Assembly (NCBI GenBank): GCA_017590115.1 | Contig: JAGGNK010013558.1 | Coordinates: 17,254,574 to 17,318,573, forward strand | Direction of reading: 5' to 3' | DNA from: Montifringilla adamsi | Taxonomy: Eukaryota > Chordata > Aves > Passeriformes > Passeridae | DNA length: 64,000 bases | Shown here: positions 46,934-60,621 of the stretch, in pieces | Position numbering within the stretch: position 1 is the first letter of the stretch | How the letters are laid out: every line of letters begins with the position of its first letter | The notes under the pieces: model-generated | Seen by the model: only the letters and a program-made list of their open reading frames with translations | Databases searched by the model: none | Told to the model about the DNA's origin: nothing | Program-made: the position numbers and the translations under genes

Positions 46934-49900
46934 CCTCAAGCCATTTTGCCAGAATTTTTGAAATCTGCCATTTTGAGCAAAGAAGGACTTTGCTCAACTT
47001 GAATTGCTTTCATGATTCATTGATCTTCCTTCAGTCTTTGTAAGAGAAAAGCTTTTAATGAGAACAGACTCCTTCTTTCAAAGGGCATTTTTAATGCCCC
47101 CTATATTTTGCCCAGATGTTCAATATTTTATCCAGTATTTTGTTAATTTGTAGTTAGTTATCTGGTCAATAAAATGGCTTTTTACCAGATACATGGAGCA
47201 TAACAGTTATTAGTTATATTGGTATACAGCTGAACTTGCTGGCTTTGAGTATTTCCTGTGCTTCATAAATACTTGTATAATCTGTTGTGCAGGCTCAGCT
47301 GTTCTTAATTCTAATGTGATTCATATTGTGCTTAGAAATCTGACATTCTTGGCTTGTCAGAAATATTAATATATGTTAGTGCCATATCTATTGAAAATTG
47401 ACATGTTTTGTGCAGGACCTTAATTTTCACTTCTTTATATTGCAGCATTCCATATTGAGCAATGCAGCTTTGTTTGCTTTTAAATTTCCCTCTCACCTTC
47501 AGCCCTGAGAAACCAGAAATAATTAGATTATATCTTTCTCTTGGCTCGCATAGTTTTCACTTGTAGTGAATTATGCCATGCAAAACTATCCCTCCAGTGA
47601 GAATTTGGTTGTCATTGTTAAGAGCTACATCTGGACTGTGTAATGCTTCGTGTGTTGCACTACAAAGAGTCTTTGCCCATGGCTCAGTCAGAAATGTACC
47701 TCACCAGTGAGCTGGAATAGCTCTTTCCTCTGCAAAAGTGCCACAATTCACCTCCCCATGCCTTTCTGCTGTGGATAAGGCTGCTGGACAGACAAAAATG
47801 TTGCTCTAAACCTCCAAAACTGAAATGATCCTAACTCTTAATAGCTCAAAGTATTACAGGAGCGTTGATCTCCATGTGGACAAGTCCTGTTTCTTCAGTG
47901 GGTGATGGAAGTTCAGACTTCCACCTACTTGAGCCAAATACTTTATCCTGGTAGCTGGATGAAAGTTCAGCTTCAGGAAAGAAGTTTGAATGTACCTTTA
48001 AGGTCTGTATGGTGGTGAATGAAAAGCCTTTTCTCTCCAGCCCCTTCTGTGTTTAATTACCCAACCGCAGAGGAGCTGAAGCTTTTGTTTCCAGGTTGAG
48101 TCCTGATTTCAGCTGGGAAGTAATGAATGTTGCTGTCTCTCTGTACAGTCTTTCATCTTGCTGATGATATCATTTTCTTGTATAATCATGGGGGTAGTAA
48201 ATGATTCCTATTCATACTTGCTCTTTAAAATCAGACTTGGAGATTCCCTCACCCCCCACACTGGTTTTGCTGCTGTCCCCTCTTTTGCCGCACTCTTTAC
48301 TGGTACAGACCCACCAGGTCTTCCCTGAGGCTGTTTTGATTCTGATAAGGCACTGCCGACCCTTCTCTGGAGGATTCTCTTGGTTGTGAAATAACAAAGT
48401 AGCAGTGCCACTTGGTTGCCCAGAGAAGAACACAAAAAATGTGTGGACTTTGATTTGGGGTGTTTGTTTGGGTTCTTGTTCTCCCCTTATCTTCAGGGTC
48501 CAGAGACCATCAAGTGCTCCAAGAAGAAGTGCCCCTGTTGGCAGAAACCTTGGTGGTTGCTCTAATTGCATTAAATTCTTCCTTGCATTAGAGTCATACT
48601 TAGAGCTGGTGCTGGAGGAAACATTCTTGTTGAAACAAATCTGGACTGATACTGAATTGAGGTAGCAATTAGGTGCTGTCCTTTTCTGTCCATGCAGAGG
48701 AAAATGCATAGCTTGAAGCCTCATGTGTCTTAGAGTTTCCTGTCCACATCCATGTCCTCTCCCATCTCTTTTTCCCAAATCTATTACAGAATCAGCAAAG
48801 TCAACTATTCTGCATCAAAAAAAAAAATAAAAATTACTTGGAATTGAAACCTTGACTGCCTGTTTTGTGTACTATTAAGAAACTTTGGGCTTTTATTGTA
48901 GTGTGTAAATGAAGTCAGGCTCCACAGCTGGCTGTCCCTGTCGGGGTGGTGGCATCTGTTCCAAGGGCAGGAGATGAGCTGACGCTCTGTGAAGTTCCCT
49001 TGACTCATCTGCCTTACCAGAACATACCCCAGCATGGATATGTCATGGCTTTTGAGTAGGATTTATTCTCACAGCTGTCTCTTATTCCTGCCACGCACAG
49101 ATGTGAGGTTACTGTAGGGTTCTTCCCCAAAATGATGGATTGTCACTGGGACCTTGACTTCTGCTCCCACGGCGGTTCATGGCCATAAAAACCACTTTGT
49201 TCAAGAGTAGTGGCTGTAACAAATAAGCTCAGCTAAACCCTTGCTTTTTCACTTTTACTGATTTCACTTGTCTGTTGTATGATAGGAGTTCATACAGAGA
49301 ATTAGATTTCAGTGACTTTGTTTAGACCTCCTTATCCTTGTCTAATTAAACTGAATGCTTTAAAGATGATTCATACCACTTGACACCCTTGTATCTAAAT
49401 GCTCTTTCTTTTAGATGGAAAGTGAAGGAAATGTGCAGACTAGAAATTTAAATGTCTCTTCCTTACAGTTACTGGAAAAAGGGGGGCTTTGCGGGTATAG
49501 GTATTTGCTTAAGCTTTCACTAGAAACCACTGTGCTTTTCCAAGATCTGGTGTAATGATAGCCAGCTCCCATAAACACAGTTTCTTTCCCATAAAATATT
49601 TCTTAAAGGGAAGAGTTCAAAAGCTGTGACCATAACCCCTGTTTCAGTGCGGAGTAGCTTCACCACCTGTTGCAGAGGAGCACCAGCACATTTTGGATCT
49701 TGTGGCTTCACCCTTTGGTGTGACCACACTTTGGCATGTTGGTAGGACCCAGGGCTAGGTACAACCTTCCCTCAGTTCTACCCATCTCCCCATGCTTCCA
49801 GCTTGCTCTTTTTGGCAATTATGGTGTACCCCAGTGAAGAAGCTGGTGGAAAAGGGGAGCAGGGCTGTTTGATGCCCCCACCACAGGACAGCTCTGGCCT

Positions 49901-50606
49901 TGCGACAGATTTTTGTAGATTTTGTCAGCTCAGTCAACAAGGACGCACGGAAATGAAAGTTTTCTGCCATGTAATGAATGCTTCTTGCTAAGCTACCAGG
50001 AATGGCTTGGTTTAGCATAACATTTTGTGTACTGTGCCTTCCAGAAGGCGTGGTGTGAGTAACAAAGGCAGGGTTGAAAGATGCCATGGGTTCCCTTCCT
50101 CCTCATGGCAGGACTTAATGATATAAAGAGCACAGTATTTCATTGATGTTTGTTGCCATTTCTGCTTGTGGGCTTTTCACAATACTGTGGTCAGGAAGAT
50201 GACAAGATAAAGGATGACTAGTGTAGATCTGCTCCGTCTTGTAAAATAGGAATAATTCCCTTTTCTGATTATATTTCCTCTCCCCTCCCTTGGAAAAGAT
50301 GACTCAGAAATCCATGACAAAGGAAATAACTTCATTTGAATTTCTATGGAACCTTGAAAAGCCGCTTCTATGAAGTCCTGTTAGGAGGCTTTCAGCAGTG
50401 GCCTTTGACAAGAGCAGGAGGCAAAACCGAAACTCATGGTCCAAGTCTTCGGTGTCAGTGGGTTGCCCTTGGCTCTTGCTCGGTATTGCAGATGGAAAAT
50501 GAGACCATTACTCATTCTTGGGGGTTTGCTGTGGGATCCAAGTCTTCAATAGCCATAATAGTAGAAATCTCTACCATACAAGGAAAAATTACTGTTAGCT
50601 AATCTC

Positions 50607-50630
50607 AAAAAAAAAAAAAAAAAAAAAAAA
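50607..50630. repeat. Poly-A run (A24)
   Basis: The longest pure homopolymer in the window. No retrocopy body was recognised immediately upstream. Confidence 0.95.
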
Positions 50631-53600
50631 CAAACCAGCACAAATCTACTTTTTGTCCATTTGGACGTGAGAGAAGAAGGAACCGGCTGAATGTAATGAC
50701 TTATTTCCCTGTGCCTTTAGAAAATTTCTAATGTTCTTCTAAGTAAGAATTTGTATTCAGCTTTCAGTTTTGGCAGTGTGTTCAATGATGATTGTATGCA
50801 TTCAGAAGAAAGACTTCTTTTCTCTTCTTTGAAACAGAAGTCTCCAGAAGATACAAAGATGAAAATGTGCCTGTTCTCAGTCCTGTATGTGTGTTTCAGG
50901 AGCAAAATGGTGATTCTCTGTTCCCAGCATGATGTGAAAACATGCAGGGTGCTGAAAACAAGAGCAGCAGTTTATCGCTACATTATGGATGTAGAATAGG
51001 TGCATCTGCATGAATAAACTGATATTGCATCAATGGGCTCTTCATGCCAAAAGAAACTCTGGCTGCCCTTGCCAAAAGTTAACGTTTGAGTTGCCATCAG
51101 CTTTGCAATTTGTCTGAATTCAGTTTTTCAACCTTTGCTCTCTATAATTAATTCTGCTCAACTGTCGCTGATACCAACAGTTTTTTCTGGTTAATACAAC
51201 TGAGAAAAATGTGGCAAATTTTTGTTTTTTCCTTTTGGATTGATTGTCTTGAAACACAAGTTCTAAAGAGCAACCTAATGTATCTTTAAAAGATGTCCAC
51301 CTGCTTTTGGGCCTGAGTTTGGAGGTGTTGGACCCAATGTTCGACAGCAGGGCCATCTCTGAAGTTTGAAGAAATCACTTCAAGTTCAGGCTGTCAAGTT
51401 ATTTCAGTAAGTCAAGTTTCTCTATGCTGAATTATCTGTATGTTTTTAAAAGCCATTTTTAGAGCCATATTTAGAGAAAAAAATGTCATATATGATAGGT
51501 CTGGTTCTGTGTTTCTTTTATTTAAACAGTTCTCAAAATAACAGGTGGCAATAAGAAGGCAAATAATGGAAATTATATGAGGCCATGCCTTGAGAAATAC
51601 TTTTTCCTTACATCAACATTTGAGTTTATTTCTCCAGGGTTAAAATCTGACAAGTGACTTCTGCACATTTTTCCTAATTTTATGCCAGTCTGCATCTGTG
51701 AAACTCAGCACTCGGTCTCTGTAGCTTGTTTATCTGGCCCAAACCCTGACATTTCTACTATTAAAAATATTTAATTTCATTAAAAATACAAGGAGCAGGG
51801 GAGATTTTGCAGATAATCCTTGGACAGGGTCACTTCTGGTATTTTTTGAGCGAGTTGTTTTTGCTAAGTGGCCCACAGAGCCCGTCGGAGGCCTGGGAAT
51901 CGGCGCTGGGTCGCTGCTGGCAGCCGCTGCCGGGGTCCTCACCCAGGCAGGGGACAGGGCACGGTGTCACTTGGCCCTGCCACGGCCACTCCTTTCTCAT
52001 GGCTCCCCACCAAAGCTGACCCCGAGTTTTCCAGACTAAACATTCGAGATGTGTAATGGCTGTTTTAGGGTCAGGAAGGACAAGAAGAGACCGGGCTCAG
52101 CCTGGGAGTGTTTCTCTGTATCTTCCTGGTTTGTGCTGGAAATGTGCATGTCTGGTGGAGTCTTTAAAGATGCATAATCTCTATAATGAAGCCTGCTCTT
52201 AATTAGCAGTTTGTTTTAATATGAGCATTTGCATTTTGAATTCTGCCTTCCAGCTCATGTAACTCAGGGCTGTGTGTTTGCAGCAGTTGCCTGAATACTG
52301 AGGGTTTTCCCCTCAAACCACCATTCCTTATTGAGGGTTTCTAACACTTTTTTGAATATAAGCACAGTGGTTAATAGATTGTTCTCTGCTTGAGTTCACT
52401 TCAGGCAGCTATTTGCATGCACTCTTTTTTGTAATAACAGAATTAGAGGGTGTGTTAAAAAGACTTACAAGCAGCAGATGAAGCAATAAACAAGCAAAGA
52501 GCATTTGTATGCAAATGCTCCAAGTGCTTTGTCATGTTCTGGGATGTGTTAGCCACCTCCATGCTTCCAAAACTTCATCCCCATCAGCTCTTTGTGCTGA
52601 GGCTTTGTGCCAAAGCCTGGTGAAGTCAATGGGGCTTCCCACCACCACTGGTGGGCTTTGGACTTGGGTCTGGGAGAGGAAAGAAGCAAATTGTTACCAG
52701 CCACTCTGATTTTGCCAGGAGCTTCCCTGTATTAGAAAGGATTTTCCTGTGCTGGCAATAAAACCAACTCACAAAAAGAGTGGTCCAGTTTTGGAAATTT
52801 TTGTTGTCACCTGTATTGGCCACTGGCTTGATCTGGTGACCTCAAGAGCTGAAAGCATTGAGCCTGTTCTGCCTGCACAAGACAGCCAGCAGCCCCTCGA
52901 GCTGGAACTGGGAGAGATTAGCAGTTTTTGTAGCTTCTGGCACAAAAAGAGGACAGGAAGCCTATTGACCAATGTGTCAGAGCTCAGTTTCGTTGTGTAC
53001 AGCGTATGAGTCTGTTTGTAAAGTTGTCCCTGAGGTTTTCAGAGTAGGTGATTTCCATCCTTCTCCCCCATCCCTTGTGCCTGCAGTGTCTGGTGTAAGC
53101 TATGAGAGCCCTGAGAAATCCCTCTGTTCTTCAGCTGAGACAAGCTGGAGCACTTCCGAACTCCATACCACCAGTGCAGTTATCTTTTTATTACCAGGAA
53201 TTGCAAGGTGCTGTTGTGCTGCTGGGAATGAGTGAAATCTGTGTTGGTTTTATACGGCTTTTGAGTTGTTCCAATGACTCTAATAAGCTGCTTTGCATTA
53301 TAGGACAGGCAGATCAGTATCTCAGGAGACCTCCTAAGTTTGGCTCTTTTTCCTTGGGCTTGATAAGCAGGAAGGATAGTCCCTAATGGGAGGAGAGGGA
53401 AGGAAGGAAGAAGGAGACATGTGGCATGTGCAACCTGGAAAACTTGTCTCTGAGCTTGACTTGACTCCATCCAGGGAAGGAAGCTGATGCTAATGGCTCT
53501 GCATGAGATAACAAATTATCCTGGAGCATGTGTTTTCTGTATTCATTACAATATGTCTTGAGGGGTGGAGGAACAGGATGTATAGTGTGTGCTTATTTCT

Positions 53601-55534
53601 GGAGCCTCAGGAGAGCTACCCAGATGTTGAAAAGAAGTAAGGAAGGGTTGGAGATAAAGGAGAAAGACCTCCAGGGTGGGACTGTAAAAGCTGATCCAGA
53701 ATAGGAGTCATTGTGTTTTGCTCACAGTCACACCAGCTGGCTTCAAGTGGCAGGAGAGCTTTCCAGAGAAGCTGTGGACAGTAGGAGGATAAATAAGGAA
53801 TTTGGTCCAAAAGGGTGAAACAAAAAAACCTGAGGTCTGCAATACACCCAGAAATAATTATTTAGGCAAACTGTCCTGAAGAACAGCTGCTGGGTAGCTT
53901 GTCCTAATGCAAGCCTTAGGTGTAGTCAGAAATATGATGATGCTCTGTTTGTTGATAGCTGTTGTCCAGTTGTGTTCAAAAAGACTTTTAAGGAAACACT
54001 CTGGTAATCCCATTGCCACGTGTGTTGGAGCTGGTTCCCTCTGTGCTTGGCTGTCAAGGACTGCAGCAATGACTGATGGAACTCACTGCACTTGATCATT
54101 GTGTGCTTGCAGTGTATGTATTTTAAATGAATTATCCCATTCTGGTCCTTCCCCAGAGCTTTCCTAAGATTTTCCTTCTGTCCTGTGTAGGCTCTCTGCA
54201 AGGACAGCAGTAGGGTTGGTGCAGCAGCCCCACTGACCTAGTGTGGTTGGCTGGTGATGCTTCCTTTTGTTCTTACTTCTCTGGTGATATTTTGCTGTAT
54301 TTTAATTTAATCTCTGCTAAAACCACAGTTCAGGATCTCTTCTGTTGTCTGAGCATGTCATGATTTCTTATCCTAATCAAAGGATATCTATTTCTTTCGA
54401 CACACACACTGCTGTAGAGAAAACTCCCTACAAATTGAAAAAAAAAATAAAAATCCAAGCTTCCTCACTATTCCCTGTCATTTTGTGTATTTGCAAGAAT
54501 CCAACTGCTGCTGCTATTACTAGGTAAGGAAAGCCCAGAACATCTGGATTCCTTGTGAGTAATATTGTGGTTTAGTTGTCCTGAATTCTGTGAGTAGTCA
54601 TTTAGTCTCTAGTCATTTAGTTATTCCCAAAAAAACCCATAACCTTGTAAGATAAGGAGTTAGGACCCAATTTTCTGCTGTCACTGATCTGTTCCCATGC
54701 CCTGGCTTTTCTCACAACTGGGTTTTCAGGAGTGAGTTGTGCCTTAGCAAAGCCCTTCTTGACACAAACTTCTTGGGTGCATCGATCAATCAAAGAGACT
54801 GGGAAGACCACAACCTTTCCAGAGTCCCAAAGCAGGTCACTCTTCCTCTACTTCAGGGAAAACAGAGATAATCTACAGGGGTACATTTTGATGGCTTCAG
54901 CAAAATACTTGAAAATGGCAAAATTTGATCCAAACTGCTGTAACTTCTTGCGTCTGTTGGAGTGAAGTGGGCGGATGAGGGGAGTAAATCAGCAGAGAGC
55001 TGTGAAGGCCAGGATGATGGGCAGTGCAGTGCAGCTGACAGATAATGGGATGACATCATCCATTTCCTGGAAAATGAGACATTTCTGGCCAAATTAATCC
55101 AGACCCTGAGTGCTTAAGTGAGCTGGAGAATTCCTGGAATATTTTAAGCAGATATTTCAGTAGTCTAGGTGTAATGTGATTAAGGATGAGTAACAGCAAG
55201 ATATGAGTCAAGATGAGGATTTCTGGTAACTCTCCTGTAGGCCAGTGAGAATCACAGGCAAGGAGAGAAGGAAGTTGAGAGAGATGGCCAACATGTGGGA
55301 AAAATGTAAGTCATTTAACCTTTTCCAGTTGAGACTGGAGAGCTCTGAATAAGATTTTTTTTTCCACTCTGTAGGAATGCTCATGAATTGGAAGTACTGG
55401 AACACCCAAAAATTCCATGAGGGAGGCAAAGATTAGAGAACAGCAGAGAGCTTCCATGGTTTGGAAGAATGTGCTGCTGAGATTTTGGAAAAGGTGATTC
55501 TTGCATTTTGCACAGTGGAGAAGATGATAATCAG

Positions 55535-55570
55535 GTTACTAATTTCAGTTACAAGTTACTAATTTCAGTT
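55535..55570. repeat. 16-bp direct duplication, 20-bp period
   Basis: gttactaatttcagtt occurs at 55535-55550 and again at 55555-55570. Confidence 0.95.
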
Positions 55571-56292
55571 GCCTTGTGTGGATTTGATGTTTATGTCCAG
55601 TTGTAACACAAGGACAGAGAACTTAGAGACAGGCTCAGCCTCAGTGCTGGAAGGTGGAAAGAGACTTGCTGGATATTGCAAGACCAAGGGGGATTTTACT
55701 TGCCAGTTGTTTGATTCCAAACTTAAAATGAAAGCAAATACTGGATAAGGAATTTGTACATGTATTTCCCTGGTGATGAATATAAAGAAGATGCAGCACA
55801 AGGTTTGGTACCTCGGGGTGGGAGGATGGAGGAACTGCTCCAGCACAGGGATAAGGATGCTGATGAGCAGACACACCTGGATCAATCTTGCTGAAGAAGG
55901 TCCTCCCAGAAGGGCAAGCTGGTTTGAGTTCCTCTGACAAAGAAACCAAGAAAAACTTAGAATTTATTACAGAGAGAAAAAGAACATACAATGTCAACAT
56001 AAACAAACCTTTGTAACATATCCAACAACTTTCCATCAAAATCTTCAGAACCATAAATATAAGCCAGGGCTGTACATGCCCATCCAGCTGCTGAAATCCA
56101 GGTGCTGGTATGTTAAGACAGGACCTGCCTGTCTGGGCTGCTCACAGGTAATTGTGTTTGGGAGGCTCTTTAAAAGACAAAAAATGTTCCCACCCACCCT
56201 GTGATGTGTGTCACGCTCACAGCACTCTGTGCTCAGCATGTCTGGCAAAGGGAGCTTGTCCTTTCTCATTCTTGTGAGATCAGTTGGTCAAC

Positions 56293-56330
56293 AGTGTCTA
56301 ATTATCTCGGTCGTGAGTGTCTAATTATCT
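56293..56330. repeat. 15-bp direct duplication, 23-bp period
   Basis: agtgtctaattatct occurs at 56293-56307 and 56316-56330. Confidence 0.95.
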
Positions 56331-58160
56331 TGATATTTATTGACTGTTTCAACTTGGTGTTTACAGGCTGTTTCCTAGGAGGAGACACGGAGTGTGGGTG
56401 GATGGGGGGTCAGGGAGGGCAGAGAGATGGTTGGGACTGAGTACAAGCCATATTCTGGTTTTTGGGAAATTAATACCTTTGTGAAAGTGAAGCCCCTTGA
56501 TCCTTGCGGAAGTGTCTTCTAAATGTCAAAGAAAATCAGTCCCAAAGGATGGGGAGCTGCCCACAGGAGAATTCCAGTGGAGTATTTGGTAATGAGATCC
56601 CAGCTTAGCTGGGGATGGCAACTACGTGCAACACGCTCTGCTTCTGGTTTTTAATGGAATTTTCTGGGTTCTGCAGGTGTGAATAAAGTGTATCCTTAAG
56701 TGTTCAAAGCTTCATCTCAAACCAGCAGCTGTCAGTCTGAGCAGTTGCCTGGCAGATGGAACCTCCTGCCCCCCTCCAACCTCCTGTGCGTCATCTTCAT
56801 TATCACTAAATTAGCCGTGTTGTCATGTGGGATCTTAGGAAATGTGGTTTTCTTTTCCATGAATCCAGAAATATTAAATGACGTGATGTTCTTGTTACAC
56901 AAGGTGGAGGCTGGAATGGAGGTGGAGCAGAGCAGCACTCTGAGAAGGAGTAAGGAGCTGTGGCCAAAGCCTTGAGGAAAGTCAAGGTAAATAATGCTTC
57001 TTGTTGCCCTAGGAAAACTAACCGGTAGGAAACAAGACCTGGAATCATACACTGAATATATAATATTATGAAATTCATATAATATGAAATATGTGCACGG
57101 CACTTAAATTCCAGGCGAACAACTTTGTCAATGTCTATGTTGCTTTCTGAAATACTATTAAGTAGAAAGCCAAGATCCAGGCCACCTGATTATGGGGCTA
57201 ATAGTTTTTACAATAGAGTTGTTTTGAATTCCTACACATCATTGAAGAGAACAAAAGAAGATGTTTTGTGTGGGTTAGTCTGTGCAGATTTCAGATGTGC
57301 AAATGCATGCAAGTAGCAAAATACTGGTGAAAAAGCCCTGTCATGCAGGTGCTCCTTGATCTTTTAAGTTGGTCAATAAACAAAAGCAGGTCTAGAAGAG
57401 GCAGCAAAGCCTTTTGTGCTGAGCAGGACAACACAGAGACTGAATCTCCCCAGAATCTGGAAAAAATGTCAGTAGTTTGTATGTTTTCCCATTGGAAAGG
57501 AGGAGGGGGTGGCTGTGGGAGTCCCAAGCACCATCTGCAGTGGGTTGGGATCAAGCACAGGGAACATGGACATGCTGTTCTCTTCCTTAGTTTATGTTTT
57601 ACAATCATAATAGACATTTCATTTTGACAGTAGCTGCTTAGAGGAATTTCAGATGAGGGCATGCATCACCATATCTGATCCCTCCTGGTGGCTGCTGCTG
57701 GTTTGTTGCATCTCCATCCCACAGCCCTCTCTGCAGCATCTGCCATTGCTTCCTCTGCTCTTTGCAAATCCCTCATAATCTGGGATCTGAAACATCCCAG
57801 ACAATCAGTTTCACTATGGCATTACTATTGTGCAAGAAACACACTTTCCTTTTCTGACTGATCATTTAATTAGTTTTACTCTAATTTCTTGATGTAATGA
57901 GAAAGGAGTGAATTGTCTTTTCAGCTTTTCCATTCAATTCGTCTTCATGCTTTACCTCCAGTTGTCATTCATGCACACTTTTCTATGCATACAGCCTGTT
58001 TTTATCACTCTTCTGGTTTTCTTACAAATTCCTGAGATGTAGGGAAGGGCAATTCCAGAGCTGGGTGCCATGCTCAGAGCATGGGTGAGCTGTGGGTTTT
58101 GTGTGAGTTACTTGGTGTTACCATCATGGTTCAAAGGCTGATGAAATTCATGGTGTCATT

Positions 58161-58372
58161 TTCATAGAATCACACAAGAATTTAGGTTGGAAAATGCCTT
58201 TGAGGTCATAGAGTTCACCCATTGACCCAGCATTGCCAGGGCCACCACTAAACCATTTCCCCAAGTGCCACATCCACACATCTTTTAGAGCCCTCCAGGG
58301 ATGGGGACTCCACCACCGCCCTTGCAGCCTGTTCTTGCAACACTCCACAGTTCCAGTTTTGAATGCCCTGAA
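58161..58372 (-). mobile_element. CR1 LINE 3'-end fragment (different subfamily)
   Basis: The plus strand begins with tcatagaatcacacaag (complement of the CR1 end) and continues with ggttggaaaatgcctttgag, ccattgacccagcattgcc, ccaccactaaaccatttccc, agtgccacatccacac and ccagggatggggactccacc. Confidence 0.93.
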
Positions 58373-59608
58373 GGATTTTGCGCTGTTGGTAAAATGATTT
58401 GTTTTGTATTCACTTTTATGAGCCAGTTATGAATATGGACCTTCCACAGTGTCTCTTCCTCACTGACTGAGGATGGAGAATGCCAAGGCTTGAGCTTTTC
58501 TCACAATTTGGTAAGAACACATCCATTCTAAAGGAATGGGCTGACAAATTAAGAGCAATCAGAGTGGAGCAGTGACTTCAGCCTCTGAACAAGCAGATGA
58601 AGGAGGGAATCAGGGGTAAAGGAGGTGTTTTCAGCCAGAAATGAGTGGCTCAGTTCTTGGGGAAAGGGGCAGAAACAGGACCATTTGGTGACAAATATAC
58701 CTGACTTGGTGTTTTTTTAGTTTTTCACACAATCAGACACAGTCAGCCAGTGGAGTCACAAGGTTAAGATATTTTCTGCACTCCAGGGGCTCCATCTGCT
58801 CCTTCAAGGACTATTGCTGCTGTGCCAGTGGGGTGTTTTGGTTCCAGTCAGTTAAAGTTTAATAGGTTTGGTCATTCCATCTCAAACCCCTTGCAGTTCA
58901 GCAGCTACAGCAGGACCTCTTCTGAACTTCTATGAGGCCACGCAGACAGAAGCAGCTTCCCATAAACAAACTAAATGTACATTGGGGTAGAAATTCATCT
59001 TTTGAGATGTAAACAAGACAAGGACGTGTACATAGAACAAGGAGTGAAGCTTGGAATGTAAGTGCCTGGATGTCCAGTCCCCTCTGGATGACCGCTTGAG
59101 CTGATAGAACAGTGGTAGACAAGAGTCTGTGTAAGAGAAGCCCTAAAAACAGAGTGAAGAAACAACTTATTAATCTTTGTCTCGGATAAACATTTTAATG
59201 GGAATATTTGTGGGATTTAAGTAGTTCGAAAGTCACAACTTGAGGGATGAAGAAGTCTCCAAAAAAAAAAAGAAGCAATCATTCCAACTCCTACTAGTAA
59301 GAGTAAGACCAGTAGCTGGACACTTCAACACAGAAGAATTTTAGACTTTATATTGGAAAGGAAGCAGACTGGGTATTACACATCTTGAATTTTTCAGTGG
59401 CTGGAAAATAAGGAAGGATATTCCCTTTGCACATGGGCTTGTGGGGTCTTGCCTGTGCCTGCAGGAGGGATGCTCTGACACAGGCAGAGCAGAATCAGCT
59501 GCTGAAACTTGGATTTGGTTACCCTTGCTGCTAAGTTTTAGACTTGTTACCTGAGACATTCTTCTGTTCTTCAGTTAACTACAAGATCCATTTATTACCT
59601 TTAATTTT
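58373..59608. other. Intergenic DNA, nothing recognised
   Basis: Unique-looking sequence between two CR1 fragments; no gene, RNA or further repeat identified. Confidence 0.6.
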
Positions 59609-59772
59609 AGGTTGCCCAGAGAAGTTGTGGCTGCCCCACCTCTGGAAGTGTCTGAGGACAGGTTGGACAAGGCTTGGATCAGCCTGGGACAGTGGAAAGT
59701 GTCCCTGCCCATGGCAGGGGGTGAAATGAGATGGCTTCTAAGGTCCCTTCTGACCCAAACCATTCTGTGATG
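59609..59772 (+). mobile_element. CR1 LINE 3'-end fragment with terminal motif
   Basis: Contains ggttgcccagagaagttgtg, ggctgccccacctctggaag, agtggaaagtgtccctgccc, catggcagggggtgaaatga and the end ctgacccaaaccattctgtg followed by atg. Confidence 0.95.
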
Positions 59773-60560
59773 GTGATTTTTTGTTTGTATCAGTTGGGAA
59801 TGCTGGTATTGCTACTGTGTTGCAAAGGAAACTAAGTACTTCCAAAACCAGCAGCCTCTTTAAATGTTTGGTTTGAAAATACAACGCAGGATGCAGTTTT
59901 TACCCAGGGCAGCTGTGTTTGGCTTTGTTTCCCAGTGCGTGCGGCTCCCTGGGCAGCTGCTGCGTCGCTGCCATGGCACTTCACAGGAGGAATGAGTCTG
60001 ATGTTCATTCTCCCTTTATGTTCACCTCTTACAAGTCATGATCTAAGCCTTGTTAAGAGATTTTAAAAGCATTATTCCAGGAAGTTAAGTTTCCAAATTT
60101 CCTCCTTTCCCACCCCCTCCCTTTTTGCAGGGGATGTTCTGCTCTGCTCCCATTACAGGCTCTACCTCTTCACATGGTGTTTGTAAACACTGCAGATTCT
60201 CTGCTTCCCCTTGCCAGCACTTTCCTCCCCAAAATGGACTGTCTGAAATCAGCTCTTGCAGTGAGTTCTGCTCTGGGGCTTTTTTTCTCCTCCCTTAGGA
60301 TGGCTCTTTGTGCCATCTGAAGCTCCACTCTGCTGTTCTATTTCTCCATCTAAAAGCACTGCCAGATTTCCGTGCTCACCTGAAGTTCCTCAGTTCTCTC
60401 TTGTGAGATTTCTGTGACCCTCTGCAGCTTCTCTTTATTTTCTATAAAGTGATTTGTTCCTGTATTCCAGCACACAGAACACCAGCCCTATCCTTACCTT
60501 TCTCATTTATTTAATTCAGAAATATTTAACCTCATTAATGATCTCTGTCTTCAGGTTTTA
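59773..60560. other. Intergenic DNA, nothing recognised
   Basis: No gene or repeat identified apart from C/T-rich stretches. Confidence 0.6.
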
Positions 60561-60621
60561 CCAAATAACTTTGTTAAGTGCATTAGCAAAATATTGCTAA
60601 TGCACTTACAAAGTTATTTGG
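60561..60621. repeat. Near-perfect inverted repeat (hairpin), 28-29-bp arms, 4-nt loop
   Basis: The left arm 60561-60589 and the right arm 60594-60621 are complementary over their whole length except for one extra base in the left arm. The loop is aata. A gttt/aaac pairing can extend the stem outside a two-base bulge. No terminal target-site duplication was evident. Confidence 0.95.

Larger units (their letters stand above)
46227..58160. other. Intergenic DNA, no gene recognised
   Basis: About 12 kb without a recognisable exon or RNA gene. It holds T15 at 46919-46933, A24 at 50607-50630, a small CpG-rich patch at 51875-52020 and short direct repeats near 55535 and 56293. Open frames of up to 188 residues (48212-48778, minus) are within chance expectation. 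Confidence 0.6.

Noticed and set aside
48212..48778. 188-residue minus-strand frame
   Set aside because: Low-information composition, no recognisable family and no promoter; about one frame of this length is expected by chance in the window.
57055..57095. AT-rich palindrome around atattatgaaattcatataat
   Set aside because: Short, imperfect and in simple AT-rich sequence, so not distinguishable from chance.
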